Shown here: positions 11,519-22,125 of the stretch, piece after piece
Layout of the letters: each line of letters opens with the position of its first letter
Numbering within the stretch: position 1 is the first letter of the stretch
Origin: Melastoma dodecandrum
Taxonomy: Eukaryota > Streptophyta > Magnoliopsida > Myrtales > Melastomataceae
DNA length: 64,000 bases
Direction of reading: 5' to 3'
Assembly (NCBI GenBank): GCA_029817715.1
Contig: JARUPY010000534.1
Span: forward strand, 4,466,501 to 4,530,500
Position numbers and translations under genes: made by a program
Notes under the pieces: model-generated
What the model saw: the letters and a program-made list of their open reading frames with translations, nothing else
Told to the model about the DNA's origin: nothing
The model's database searches: none

Positions 11519-11764
11519 CTAAGATATCTGCTTCAGCCGTTCAACTTTCTCAAAGTCCGGGACATAGAAGTTCTTTTCTACCTCCCAGGCAAGTTGAGAC
11601 ATACAATTAAAAGATGACTTTGCACCCTTCTCGTCTGTAACTTCCCTGGGAAATGGAATGCGGACGTCAAACAAAGAAGCTGAATGCAATGAATCGAGCA
11701 ATATTGCTCTGCATGTCTCAAAACATAAATCTCGCGAGAGCGTTAATGGTGTCATATGAGACAT
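11519..11764 (-). pseudogene. Unrecognised protein-coding fragment
   Basis: The minus strand encodes 81 residues of protein-like composition (e.g. RAILLDSLHSASLFDVRIPF, then LAWEVEKNFYVPDFEKVERL), ending in a stop; similar reading does not continue on either side. It looks like one exon or fragment of a cellular gene embedded among repeats. I do not recognise the family. Confidence 0.35.
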
Positions 11765-11899
11765 ACAAACTCGACATAATCATCATGCTCAAGATAAACA
11801 CTGGATCTTGAGATTTTCAACTATGTGCACATAATCAAAACGACAGTAATTGATGATCATCAAAATAAACAAATACATGTATCAAACATGTGTCCAAAA

Positions 11900-13300
11900 T
11901 GACTATACATAAACATGTCTTTCAATCAAGACATAGATATGAGACTCTAGAAAGATGTAAATCCAGATTGGTGGCTAAGGGATTTCATCAAACACCCGGT
12001 CTTGATTATAAAGACACGTTTAGCCCCGTTATTAAACACCAAACAATCAGGGTGGTGCTGAGCTTGGCAGTTACTCTTGGATAGGAATTGAAGCAATTAG
12101 ATGTTCACAATGCCTTCCTCAATGGAGAACTCGAGGAAACAGTCTTTATGCAGCAGCCACCTGGCTGCATACATCCTGGGTTCCCAACACATATTTGTAA
12201 ACTTAAAAAGCTTTATATGGTCTGAAGCAGAGTCCGAGACCTTGGTACAAGAAGTTGAGCATTGTTTGCAGCATTGGGGTTTTGTCAATTCAAGTTCTGA
12301 TGCATCTTTATTTTGCAAACATTCCTCTAAGGGTGTGGTGATATTACTAGTATATGTTGATGATATTATCTTAACAAGATCAGACCAAGACGAGTTAACT
12401 AGCCTATTGTCACGGTTACATAGTCAATTTGCCTTAAAGGACCTGAGAGAATTATCCTACTTCCTGGGATTTCAGGTCACTCGGCAGGAGTCCATGATCC
12501 ATCTATGTCGGGAGAAGTACGTCAAGGATTTATTACAAAAGTTCGAGATGAGTGAGTTCAAGCCTGTCCCATCTCCTCTAGGATCCACTGAGGTTATGTC
12601 TCGCTATGAAGGAGGAGAGCTTGCTGATCCAGCTGAATATAGAAGTGTAGTTGGAGCCTTGCAATACTACACGAATTCCAGAACGGATATCAGTTTTGCT
12701 GTCAATAAGATGTGCCAATTTCTTCAGCACCCAACCACTCTTCACTTGAAAGCTGTTAAAAGAATTTTGAGGTATCTGCAAGGAACAAGTGCGTATGGTC
12801 TGACCTTGATTGCTGGAGAATCTTTTCAGATATCTTGTTTCACGGAAGCAGATTGGGCAAGTTGTCCTGATGAAAGAAAGAGCACAGGTGCGTATTACAC
12901 CTTCATTGGACCAAATTTGGTGTCGTGGTCTTCTCAAAAGCAGAAAGTTGTCTCTCGATCAAGTACTGAGGTTGAATACAGGGCGGTAGCTAATGGTGTC
13001 GCAGAGGTTTTATGGCTTCAAAAACTCCTGCATGAGCTTCGTATACCAACTCAGCAAAATGATGAACAAGGAGGGCCGCACTAGACGGGAAGTGTTGGGT
13101 TGAGTCTGGGCTTGACGAGACTTGATGAATGAACCCAAGCCCAACTCAGAACAAGCGACGAGGACCCGAACCCAGATATTAGGAAGACGATAAAGGTTGT
13201 TGTGGTTGCTGTTATGCTGTTACTGACAGCACCGTACTACAGCAGGGAATTCCCCGTGAGAAGCAATTAGAATCTGTTGTGGGATGTATAAGGGTATATA
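11900..13300 (+). mobile_element. Decayed second copia fragment (RT, RNase H, 3' LTR start)
   Basis: Plus-strand RT begins near 11950 ([20 protein letters not shown]), continues with frameshifts through [13 protein letters not shown] near 12100, then runs open from about 12230 to 13084 with LVYVDDIILT, the conserved LKDLRELSYFLGFQV and RNase H (ADWASCPDERKSTGAYYTF, SRSSTEVEYRAVA). After the stop at 13082-13084 comes GACGGGAAG and then TGTTGGGTTGAG at 13093, a polypurine tract followed by an LTR start. gag, protease and integrase are missing. It is a different, older copia family on the opposite strand from the Sirevirus. Confidence 0.85.
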
Positions 13301-13343
13301 TATAATATGAGCATCTTATAATATAAGAGCATCTTATATAATA

Positions 13344-13585
13344 AGAGCATCTATTTTAATTAGAGCATCATATATAATTTTTTCCTCAAATATAATTAGG
13401 TTTTTCTTATATATGGGTATCAAAATATTATATGCCCAAATTCAAACAATAAATAAAATACTAAATAAAATATCTTATTATATTAAAAATATCTTATTAT
13501 ATTTAAAAATATATTATTATATTAAAATTCTCTTATTATAGTATATGATATTATCATAATATGCTCGAATTAAAATAGATGCTCT
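13344..13585. repeat. AT-rich inverted repeat
   Basis: AGAGCATCTATTTTAATT at 13344-13361 is perfectly inverted at 13568-13585, about 206 bp apart, and the match extends to about 26 bp with one mismatch. The interior is runs of TATCTTATTATATT. It can fold into a hairpin and may be a small foldback element. Confidence 0.6.
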
Positions 13586-13589
13586 TATG

Positions 13590-15004
13590 AGACATGCACA
13601 TATTATGTATGCCCATATACACCAAATATGGACATCAGAAAAATACATGCTCATATATGGCACATATGGGTATAGAATGTAAAAGCTCTCTTAACAGCAT
13701 TTTTTTTGTTGAAAGATAATGAAAAATCTCTTGCTTTGGCCGTCTTCTTCTTCATCTCCTTTCTTCTCTGGTTTTTCCCGAGACCTTCATCTGGATTATC
13801 CCCCTTCTTCTTCTTCTTGCGTTCAGCCTCCAGATTCTTCCTAAAGCTCTTCAATTGGCACTACTACACAAAATCTTGACAGGATTCCCCCATCCTCGAC
13901 TCATAATTTCGGAACACAATCCATACTTCCCGAATCAAAATAAGAAAGGAAGAAGAAGGGAAAGAAGCCAGATTCACACTCACGGGAAAGGAGAGTATGT
14001 TTCCCGACGCCGGACGACCGATCATCCGTCGAGAGTTCATTCTTGGGATGGGATTGCATCCTTACTGCTTTGGTTTGGCAGCTCACAACCTTTTTTCCTT
14101 CAAATGATTATCAAATTTTTTTCTAATAATTGCAACACTAATTTTCTGGAACCATATCTAATAATAATCACATATTAAAAAGGTCGCCTCGTTCGTTTTT
14201 TCGATTATTAATAATAAATAATTATTATAAATATACTTATATTTTACATAATTATTAATAAATTATTAGTATATAAAAGTCAAAAGTTACTTTGTAAAAA
14301 TTTCATTAAACCACACGTTACTAAAATTAATAGAAAATACATTTTTAAGAAAAAAAAATACAAATTTTTAAGAAAATTACTAAATTTAAGTATTAAGGGA
14401 ATTTATTTTTTAAATTTAAAAAATCATATAATATTATAAATTATTAATTTTGAAAATGTAATTAAAAAAAGTATAGATAACTTATTTTCTTGAGTAAAAT
14501 CATCCTTTTACACATTTATTGGCAATATTTTTTAGGAAAAATACTAATTATCTGGAAAGTTTGGTTTAATAATGAATTATATATTTCACAAAGTCATTAT
14601 AGAAATGATAAAAAAAAGGAATATAAATGAATTATTAAAAAAAATTAGAATCATAAATTGAGAATTTTTAATAAAAATAAACGATAAAACATATTATTGT
14701 ACAAATTAAAATTTAACTATTTTTAATAGATAACTAATTATATAATAATTATGCACATATCTTTCCTATTTTTTAGGAATAATAAATTTTATAATTGTAA
14801 AAATAACAAAATTTAGCTTTAAATTTTATAATTGTAAAAATAACCAAATATAGCAACTATCAAAAATAAATAAATAGAGGATAATTTAACTTTTATAAAT
14901 ATGTCAATTTTAATTTCAGAAACTATATATATATTTTAAATGAAGGTAATGTGGTTTTAACACGCGGAACAATAGAAATCTCCAATTGAATCGATGTAAG
15001 AATT
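13590..15004. other. AT-rich intergenic region
   Basis: No supported gene. A lysine-rich minus-strand ORF at 13651-13854 and a plus-strand ORF at 13855-14178 show no family motif. 14200-14980 is very AT-rich with poly-A/T runs. Confidence 0.4.
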
Positions 15005-15990
15005 TCTTCTTTGTATGCCTCAATTCTTTCGGAGAAATCCCTCAATATCCGAATGCAGGGATTATTGACGGTGCTACTGCGTTTACTTTTGCTCCTGCTG
15101 CGAAGAACTCCGAGACGACCTCCAAGGGCATTCCCTTGGTTTCAGTAACTATCCAGGAGACCAAGCGCCTGACTGCACAGGTCACGAACAGCCCACCCTG
15201 TACGTGAGGGAGGAGATGGGATGCACACCCCGCGGACCCTGGTTGGGAAGATCTCGGATCACAGGATGTTCGGGATCATCTTGAATGCCGTGATGAAGCT
15301 GCTCATGTACACCATTACCCCCGGTGCTGGAAACAATTACATAGGTTTTGAGCCGAGGTTAGCGATATTGGCCATGGCCAAGGCTGAGGAGTGAAATAAC
15401 CAGGATCGGGATTGCGGAGGGCAGCTGCGACCTGACGACCACATAGGAAATAGGATCAATTCAGGAACCTTGGTCAAAGAAATGAGAAAAGCCGTGAATT
15501 TTACCTGGCGACATCCTTGAGCTTCACGGCGATGGTGACACACGGAAGTGCTGAGAAGGCCATGATGCAACTAATTAGGAGAGGCACGGAATCAGGGCTT
15601 AATCCTAGGTTCGACAGGAGAATATCCACCCCCTTTCTTGAGAATCTGGGGAGTGTAATAGAGAACTCCATGGATGCCAGACACCCAAACGAAGATCGAA
15701 ACCAGTTCGTAATATGGCGATTGTGTGTTATGACGAACTAGATGGATGAATGACTGGTTTCATACCTGCTGTAGAACCTGAAGGCCAACTCCGACTAATA
15801 GTGCGCCCGGATCAAGCAGCTCTTGCCAGATCGGAGTGCCTGCATTTGATTCAGCTTCGTTTGCTAACAGCAAATGTCGGGTGACATATGAACTATTGGG
15901 TGCTGAGGGCCGACCAGCTGACGAGAGCAGAGAAACGGCTGAATCCATTCTTGTCCTGAGGTTAAACTCCCACAATGACAAAGACTTCTT
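15005..15990 (-). pseudogene. Tonoplast monosaccharide transporter (TST/TMT-type) pseudogene
   Basis: Minus-strand pieces in the correct order match the C-terminal half of tonoplast sugar transporters: PIWQELLDPGALLVGVGLQVLQ (about 15765-15830), SGIHGVLYYTPQIL (about 15640-15690), then NILxSEIFPTRVRGVC (15210-15280) and ETKGMPLEVVSEFFAAGAK (15080-15150). The pieces lie in different frames, with stops and about 60 bp of extra sequence between the first two, and the N-terminal half was not found. In the family these are 12-helix vacuolar proton/sugar antiporters. This copy is clearly non-functional and appears intronless, so it could be processed or decayed. Confidence 0.75.
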
Positions 15991-18285
15991 ACTGAGATAG
16001 CTAAGAAAATACAAACAATTAGCGAAATGCACAAAAGCTAACCTTGTCAAAGTCCGGGTGTGTAAGGGCCACATGGTCTCTCTTCTATCCGCTGCACGAC
16101 TACTTGGTCTGGCAAACTCTTTCTCAAGTGCTGCAGCTCTACGAAAATAAGAATAATTGGCACTCTTATCTAACCAGCCACAATATCAAAAACGAACAAC
16201 CTACAAGGAGATTTAATGACAGCATACAAGCTGCTGATGTTAAAGAACAGGCATATGCATAGAATGAAGGATTTTAAAGATGCTTAGGAAAAGAAAATAC
16301 AAATCCCAAAGGACACTTTTTTATTGAATCCCTTCAACCAACTGTCCTGGAAATGATGAGACTCTGAAATTGTTTCACAAACCCTCATTTCCACTCTTAA
16401 AATCTGGCGTGCCGATACCCAAGAGAATCAATCCAGGGAAAGAAGTAGGAACTGAGAGTTACCTTGGTCGGTAGTAGTGTGCGGTAACAAAAGTCCATTC
16501 TTGTTCCTCCTAGTCATCAACAGAAGCATCAGCACTGCTCGATTATCTTTTCCGCCAGCACTAAACTCATAGCAAATTCCAAAGTAGAAACACCTCTTCG
16601 TCTAGGATACTAACCAGCACAGAGTCGATTTATGATCGTTCTTCCGGCTACGGAGGTCTTAACAACGGGTATAACGTCTGCTAACTCAGTTTCGTACACA
16701 CCATATACAAACATCATACAAAACAAACAAAACAAAACTGTAAAAGAACCGTCTGGAATAACAATAACAAATCCCTCCTCTAATCCAACGAACAGCATCA
16801 TCAAACTATTGTAGCACAAGAAACAGAACGCCCATCACCGGTAGAAATTCTCCGATCTACCCATAGCAACCGAGCAGTATGCATTCGCCAGATTAGAGAA
16901 CACCCCAATTTCACAATTATTCTCAAATTGAACCCCCGCGTCCCCAAAAACGAAATTCAATCACAAATCATCGCCATCACAATCACAATCACAATCACCA
17001 TCAACTCACAACAAGAAGAAGAAACACGTACAAAACAGAATACATATGTAAAAAAAAAAGGCTTTCAAATTTACGGAAGAAACTGACTGTTGGCCATTTG
17101 GGATCGCAAAAAGAATGAATCTTGGGCAGGAATCCAACCGCAATTAGGGCAAATGCTCTGAGTTTAAATGAATAAAAGTCGGGCCTTTTAGGATAAACCC
17201 AGGAGCCCTCTATATATATTTGTTAATTTGGTAAGCATGAGGAGATTAGTTCACAGTGATTTTTGAGGGAAATGAGATTTGATCAGTCTCAATCATTTGA
17301 ATTTGAATTATAATAATGAGATGATTATTTAGTGGGGGCCCTCCAGAGAATGGGGACTGACAATTTACCTAACAAAAGTGTTGATCACATTCTTCTTATT
17401 GTCTGCCAACTTTTACTTTTACCTCTTCCATCATGTGGCAAAACCACCCATCCGTAGTTTTTTTTTAAAATGAAAGTGTAGCATCATCCAATCCCTTACA
17501 AGTACAACTATGTGTAGGAAGAACACCCCCCGCTCTCCTCTCTCCTCTTCCAATGATGTCATGAGAGTTGGGGAGTTGACCCAAAGTGGAATCCTCAACA
17601 TCCCATCACAGTACACTAAATCATACCCCTACACTGCCATCTTGGGATTCTCTCTGCCAAGTTCCCACTTCCCTTGTTACAGAATTTTGTACGGAAGAAG
17701 CAAAAGGCCAGTAGCAAACAATAAGGATATGCAGTTTGACAAACAGCTCCTAAGCAGAAAAATAGAAAATTGGTATCCTCATTTATTTGCCACATGAACA
17801 AACTGTTTCCCTCGCTTGTTTAAGTAAAAAAGATATGGGGGGTAACAACAGCTAGAGAACATGAACAACATAATGAGATATCTAAGGATTTCAGAATGAA
17901 TTGAAGGAACCTTTTGTTTTTCTTTTCCCCTGTAGGCAAGGAACTGAGGTTAGTGGGGCAATTTTTACAACATCCAAAACCAAGAGTCAGGGCCATTCGT
18001 TTGGCAAGAGAGGAGATGGGGAGGAGGGGTGTTAGGAGGAGCAGCATCCTCTGAAATACAACTAGATTGTGTTCGATTAATGGTGAATTCTCCAAGGAAC
18101 AAGACCTGACAGCAGAGGATAATTGTCCGTCATGGAACAACCCAAACCCAACAAAAACACCGACTCTTTAGAGATCTCTTTTTCCATTGTCTAGGATACT
18201 GGTGCCGAAATAGACCATGTTTTCATAGATTTGGCTACAAAAAAGTGCAAAGGGAGAAATGAAGGAAAATTTCATGAGCACCTCG
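15991..18285. other. Intergenic region with 3' flank of the LRR gene
   Basis: No supported coding region. Short ORFs at 16044, 16632 and 17510 lack family motifs. The part next to 18286 (to about 17820) is probably the 3' untranslated region of the LRR gene. Confidence 0.4.
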
Positions 18286-20210
18286 TTAAGTATTTAGATC
18301 GTCCACGCTGCCCCTTTTTCTCTTATTGGCTCTAGAGAAGCAGCACATACGAGCCCAAACTTTTTTCTGCTTCTGAGGCGCTGGTTTACCTCGATTTTCC
18401 ACAAGCTCCACCATGTACTGTACCACTGCCTGCACAAGAAACAGAAAATCCGGTCATTCTTCGATACTAAGCCTAAATTAGCATCGTTTCAGAAGAATAA
18501 TGGGTGAGATGATGGCACAATTTAACCTGAGCACCCTGTTCCGCAACATGTATAGGTGGAACTTCTAATGGGTTCTCTTGCGCACGCAGCAATCTCAATC
18601 GTGTTAACAGCCTGAATGAGTCAGGAAGGATGCGTATCTGGTTGTTGCTCATGTCCACCTCCTCGAGCATCTCAAGGTTCCCGATAGACCTTGGTAATGT
18701 CCTCAGATCAGCAAAATTGTTTCCTATATTGAGCTTCACAAGTGTGGTTGCGAAACATAGGCTCTCAGGGACGGACTCGAGTTCATTGAAGCTTACATCG
18801 AGCTCCCTCAAGTTTACCAGAGATGACATTGTCGTCGGCAGTTGTCTGATATTGTTATAACGCACGGACAAAACCTCCAAGGTACTAATCTTACCAACGG
18901 CCTCAGGTAGAGCCTTCAGCCGATTATAATACGCAAAAAGCTCTTTAAGGGAAGTGCACTGACCAATCGTATGGGGCAATTCCTCAAGGTTGTTTGTCTC
19001 GATATTCAGCTTTTTCAGGCTAACAAGAGAACCAATGGACTCTGGAAGTGCAGACAGTTTGTTCGAGCTTAAATCAAGCTCCTGCAGACGAATCAGTCTA
19101 CATAGAGTTGGCGGCAGTTTAGCAATTTGATTGCCGCTCAAGTTAAGATAGACTAATGTGAGGATATCTCCGATCGAATCTGGAAGTTCGGAAATTCTAT
19201 TTCCATGTAAATCCAATCTCATCAGCGAAGAAAGGCTCCCCATAACCGATGGTAGGACGAGTAACCTGTTTTCCGAAAGATCCAAGTTCGTTAAGCTCGA
19301 TAACTTTCCTATAGAATCAGGAAGCCACTCAACTTGATCCATCAACTTGTTTCGGAGATTCAATTCTTCTTCACCTTTCTTCGAAGAGATTTCAATCAGA
19401 CTAGCGAGCTTTATTAAACTCAACTTCTCGCCGTCTTGACCTGCAAATAAAGCAATACATCACTGGCATCAGAGAATATGGAAGAGCAGAGAATCAATGA
19501 TCTGTGAGATGAGACAATGTGGAAGAGCTTAGAATCAACGACAAACCAACAGTGCTCCCAGTTTTTAAAGTGGAATCCTGAATCTGGTGTGCCAATGAGG
19601 CACCGGGGATGCCACTGATTCCGTCGGCATAAAATGATAATTTTGCCTTCTTCACATAGCTGTCATCTCGGGTAAATAGATCACCGCTCCCGACTGGTAA
19701 GTTATCTGAATTGCTGAAGCTCGATGAACCAGTAGGAGCAACGTCACGTGCCCGAGATACTGACAAGGCAACTGATGCTGCCTTTGCAGCCCTACAAGCA
19801 ACATCATCAGAATTACCATCAGAGTTACTCGCCTTGTAAGAGCTAGATCCGGAAGACACACAATCTGAGGCCCTCTGGATGAACTCGTCGAACAACGCAT
19901 GAACATTATCGAGATCGAGCAACTTCACAGCCTCCCACTTCTGCTCTTTCCCAAAATAGTAAACGGAGTTCCTCTGCATCTCGAGCAAGATCATGAACAA
20001 TTCCTCCGGCACCTCAACCCCCTTCCCCTGCCTGGCGATGGCGTCGAGCCTGGCTTGATCCTCCTTCTCGACACTGCGGATCAACGCTTTTGCAGCCTCG
20101 ACTTCGTCAATCGAAGGCCTCGGGGGAAGAGATCTGTGCAGTCTCATGATCTCTTCCACCACTTCATCCACAGTTCTCAAACTCGAAGCTTCCATTCTTT
20201 CCCAAGTCAA
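18286..20210 (-). CDS. Plant intracellular Ras-group-related LRR protein (PIRL4/5-type)
   Basis: Three coding exons on the minus strand: 20210-19547, 19440-18527 and 18429-18286 (1,722 nt, 573 aa), all with GT-AG junctions and matching phases. The N-terminus (VDEVVEEIMRLHRSLPPRP) is typical of PIRL proteins. After a linker with Ser-rich stretches, about ten 23-residue leucine-rich repeats follow (residues about 245-510; LPDSIGKLSSLTNLDLSENR pattern). The basic C-terminus includes KVWARMCCFSRANKRKRG. PIRLs resemble the LRRs of animal Ras-binding scaffolds (SHOC2/SUR-8), act as cytosolic scaffolds and include members needed for pollen or gametophyte development. No signal peptide or membrane segment is present. 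The nearest class is PIRL4/5; which one is not settled. Confidence 0.9.
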
Positions 20211-20734
20211 CTAAAAATCACAGAACCTAATTCAAGACCAGAATCTGGGAAAAGAAGAAAACGGCAAACATTTCCTCATCTAGCAGACAAAAATCTCACA
20301 CGGAAAGCAAGGAATTTCTCCCAGCACACTGCCCGAAGGAAATCCCAACACCAAAGGAGCTTCGGGACAACGAAACCAAGCACAGCCACCAAGAAAAAGG
20401 AACTACCTTTAACAAACAAAACCCCAAGAAACGGCATACCCACAACACCGAAATCCACAAAGAGCTCAAGACCCAACCAAAAAACCGAACCTGGGGGTAA
20501 CAAAATACTTGGGGCAACTCAGTTTACATAATCCACGCCCAGATAGGTAAGAAGAAGAAGAAGCTGCAACGACAGAGCTATAGAAACAAGTTTAGTCCCT
20601 CTTCCCTTCTTGACGAGGCCTTGTTTCTTTTGGGGGAAAAGTATTAAAAAGGAAGGGTTGGTGGGTGGGGGGGAGAGAATTCCGAAACTGTAAAGGAGAA
20701 GGGGAAACGCTGCAAGACAACATTGAGTCTATTT

Positions 20735-20743
20735 CTTTATATA
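20735..20743 (-). promoter_or_regulatory. Candidate TATA box of the LRR gene
   Basis: The minus strand reads TATATAAAG about 525 bp upstream of the ATG at 20210. This would give a start near 20705 and a long 5' UTR, possibly with an intron. No transcript data support it. Confidence 0.4.
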
Positions 20744-21159
20744 CGCTGGCTAATTCCAGAGGCGGCCATAACGTGGTCGTGGCTGCCAGCTATTATAAGG
20801 GGGAGTCCATCTTCTCTGTCGCTTATCTCCTTCTTCCATTCATTTTTACGGTTATCCAGTTCAACCTCACTTAATGGGATTCAGACAAAACCCCCAAAAG
20901 AGAAAAAGAAAAGCAGATTGGGGTGAGATTCCTCTTTTTACTGCCGTGTGTCTTATCCATCCTTACTGTCACTCTGTGTGCTGGATAATTGTTGTAATCT
21001 GTGCCGACGTTTCTTCTCCTTTGCTCCCTTTCTAGCACAGTCCTTATGTTGCCAGAGCTGAGCTGGCAAAACGTGCTTTAAAGGCCCGGATTTAAAAAAA
21101 AAAAAAAAAAGGCTGCCGCAGTTATTAGTTGTCCTGAGTTCGATGCGAGTTGGTCCTTA
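20744..21159. other. Upstream flank of the LRR gene
   Basis: No gene seen. Contains an 18-base poly-A run near 21092-21110. Confidence 0.4.
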
Positions 21160-21632
21160 AGTTTTGTTCCATAATGTCGTCGTTTGACGAAATATTTCGC
21201 CAAATGACGTAGTTTGAAAAATATTTCGTCAACTAACCAATCAAAGGACAAAAGTCGGCCTTTGAAAGACCGACTTCGATTTTGGGGAATGAAAGTCGAC
21301 CTTTCAAAGGCTGACTTCCTTAATTATCTTAAAAAAAAAAGCCTGTAAGGCCGACTTCCCATTCATTAATTGTTTTAAAATTAAAAAGACAAAAAAAAAA
21401 TTGAGGAAGTCGGCCTTGTAAGGCCGACTTTCATTCCCCAAAATCAAAGTAGGCCTTACAAAGGCCGACTTCCTTCATCAGCGTTCCAAACTTCGTTTGC
21501 TAAAATTTTTTCCTAAGTACGGTAAAGCCGACTTCCTTGAGGACCAAAGTCGGCCTTTAGTTCGCGAATTATTTTTGTTAGTGCGTCATTTGACGAAATA
21601 TTTCGCCAAATGACGTCATTATGGAACAAAAC
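21160..21632. mobile_element. Foldback element made of AAGTCGGCC palindromes, copy 1
   Basis: The ends are inverted repeats of about 50 bp (AGTTTTGTTCCATAATG at 21160 and its inverse ending at 21632), each containing the near-palindrome TTTGACGAAATATTTCGCC. Between them, units of the type AAGTCGGCCTTTNNAAGGCC GACTT recur several times in both orientations, separated by T- or A-rich spacers. There is no ORF. It is non-coding, about 470 bp, and could form strong hairpins. A related element sits at 37146. No target duplication was recognised. Confidence 0.7.
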
Positions 21633-22125
21633 TCGTTGGCCCTTGCCTGATCAGCTTAGATGCTATTGGGCTTCGGCTTCGCCATAGTATGCAAGCAGCA
21701 GCTGTATATGTCTCCATGTCCCACTTGCTCATTTCGCCAGCCTTCTCGAGACGAGGGATATGGCCGGGCAGGGGCACAACAGCTCGTGCTGTATGTGTTC
21801 GACCTTGAACAAGTGCTACATGAGCCAGAACATTCGAGCGAGGATGTCCAAGCGATCGACAGACCGGCAGTCTCCGTCCTGGCCCCACCTGCCTTGCAAA
21901 ACAGACGAAGATGCCACACTGTCCCACCCAAGTCCATTACAAGTCAAAAGTCAAACATGGTCACAAGGAAGAACGAATGAAAAGAAAGGCGATGGATAGA
22001 CAAGGGATCGGCTCTTCGGATTTTAACGACAAATTATCCCAAGAAAAAAGCACATGATACATATATAAGGAGGACTAACCCCACCCAAACAACCTGCATT
22101 CTCTCATGTTCCCTGTTTGCTGCTG
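21633..22125. other. 3' flank of the AHL gene
   Basis: No supported ORF. Probably holds the 3' UTR of the AT-hook gene, whose stop is at 22126. Confidence 0.4.
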
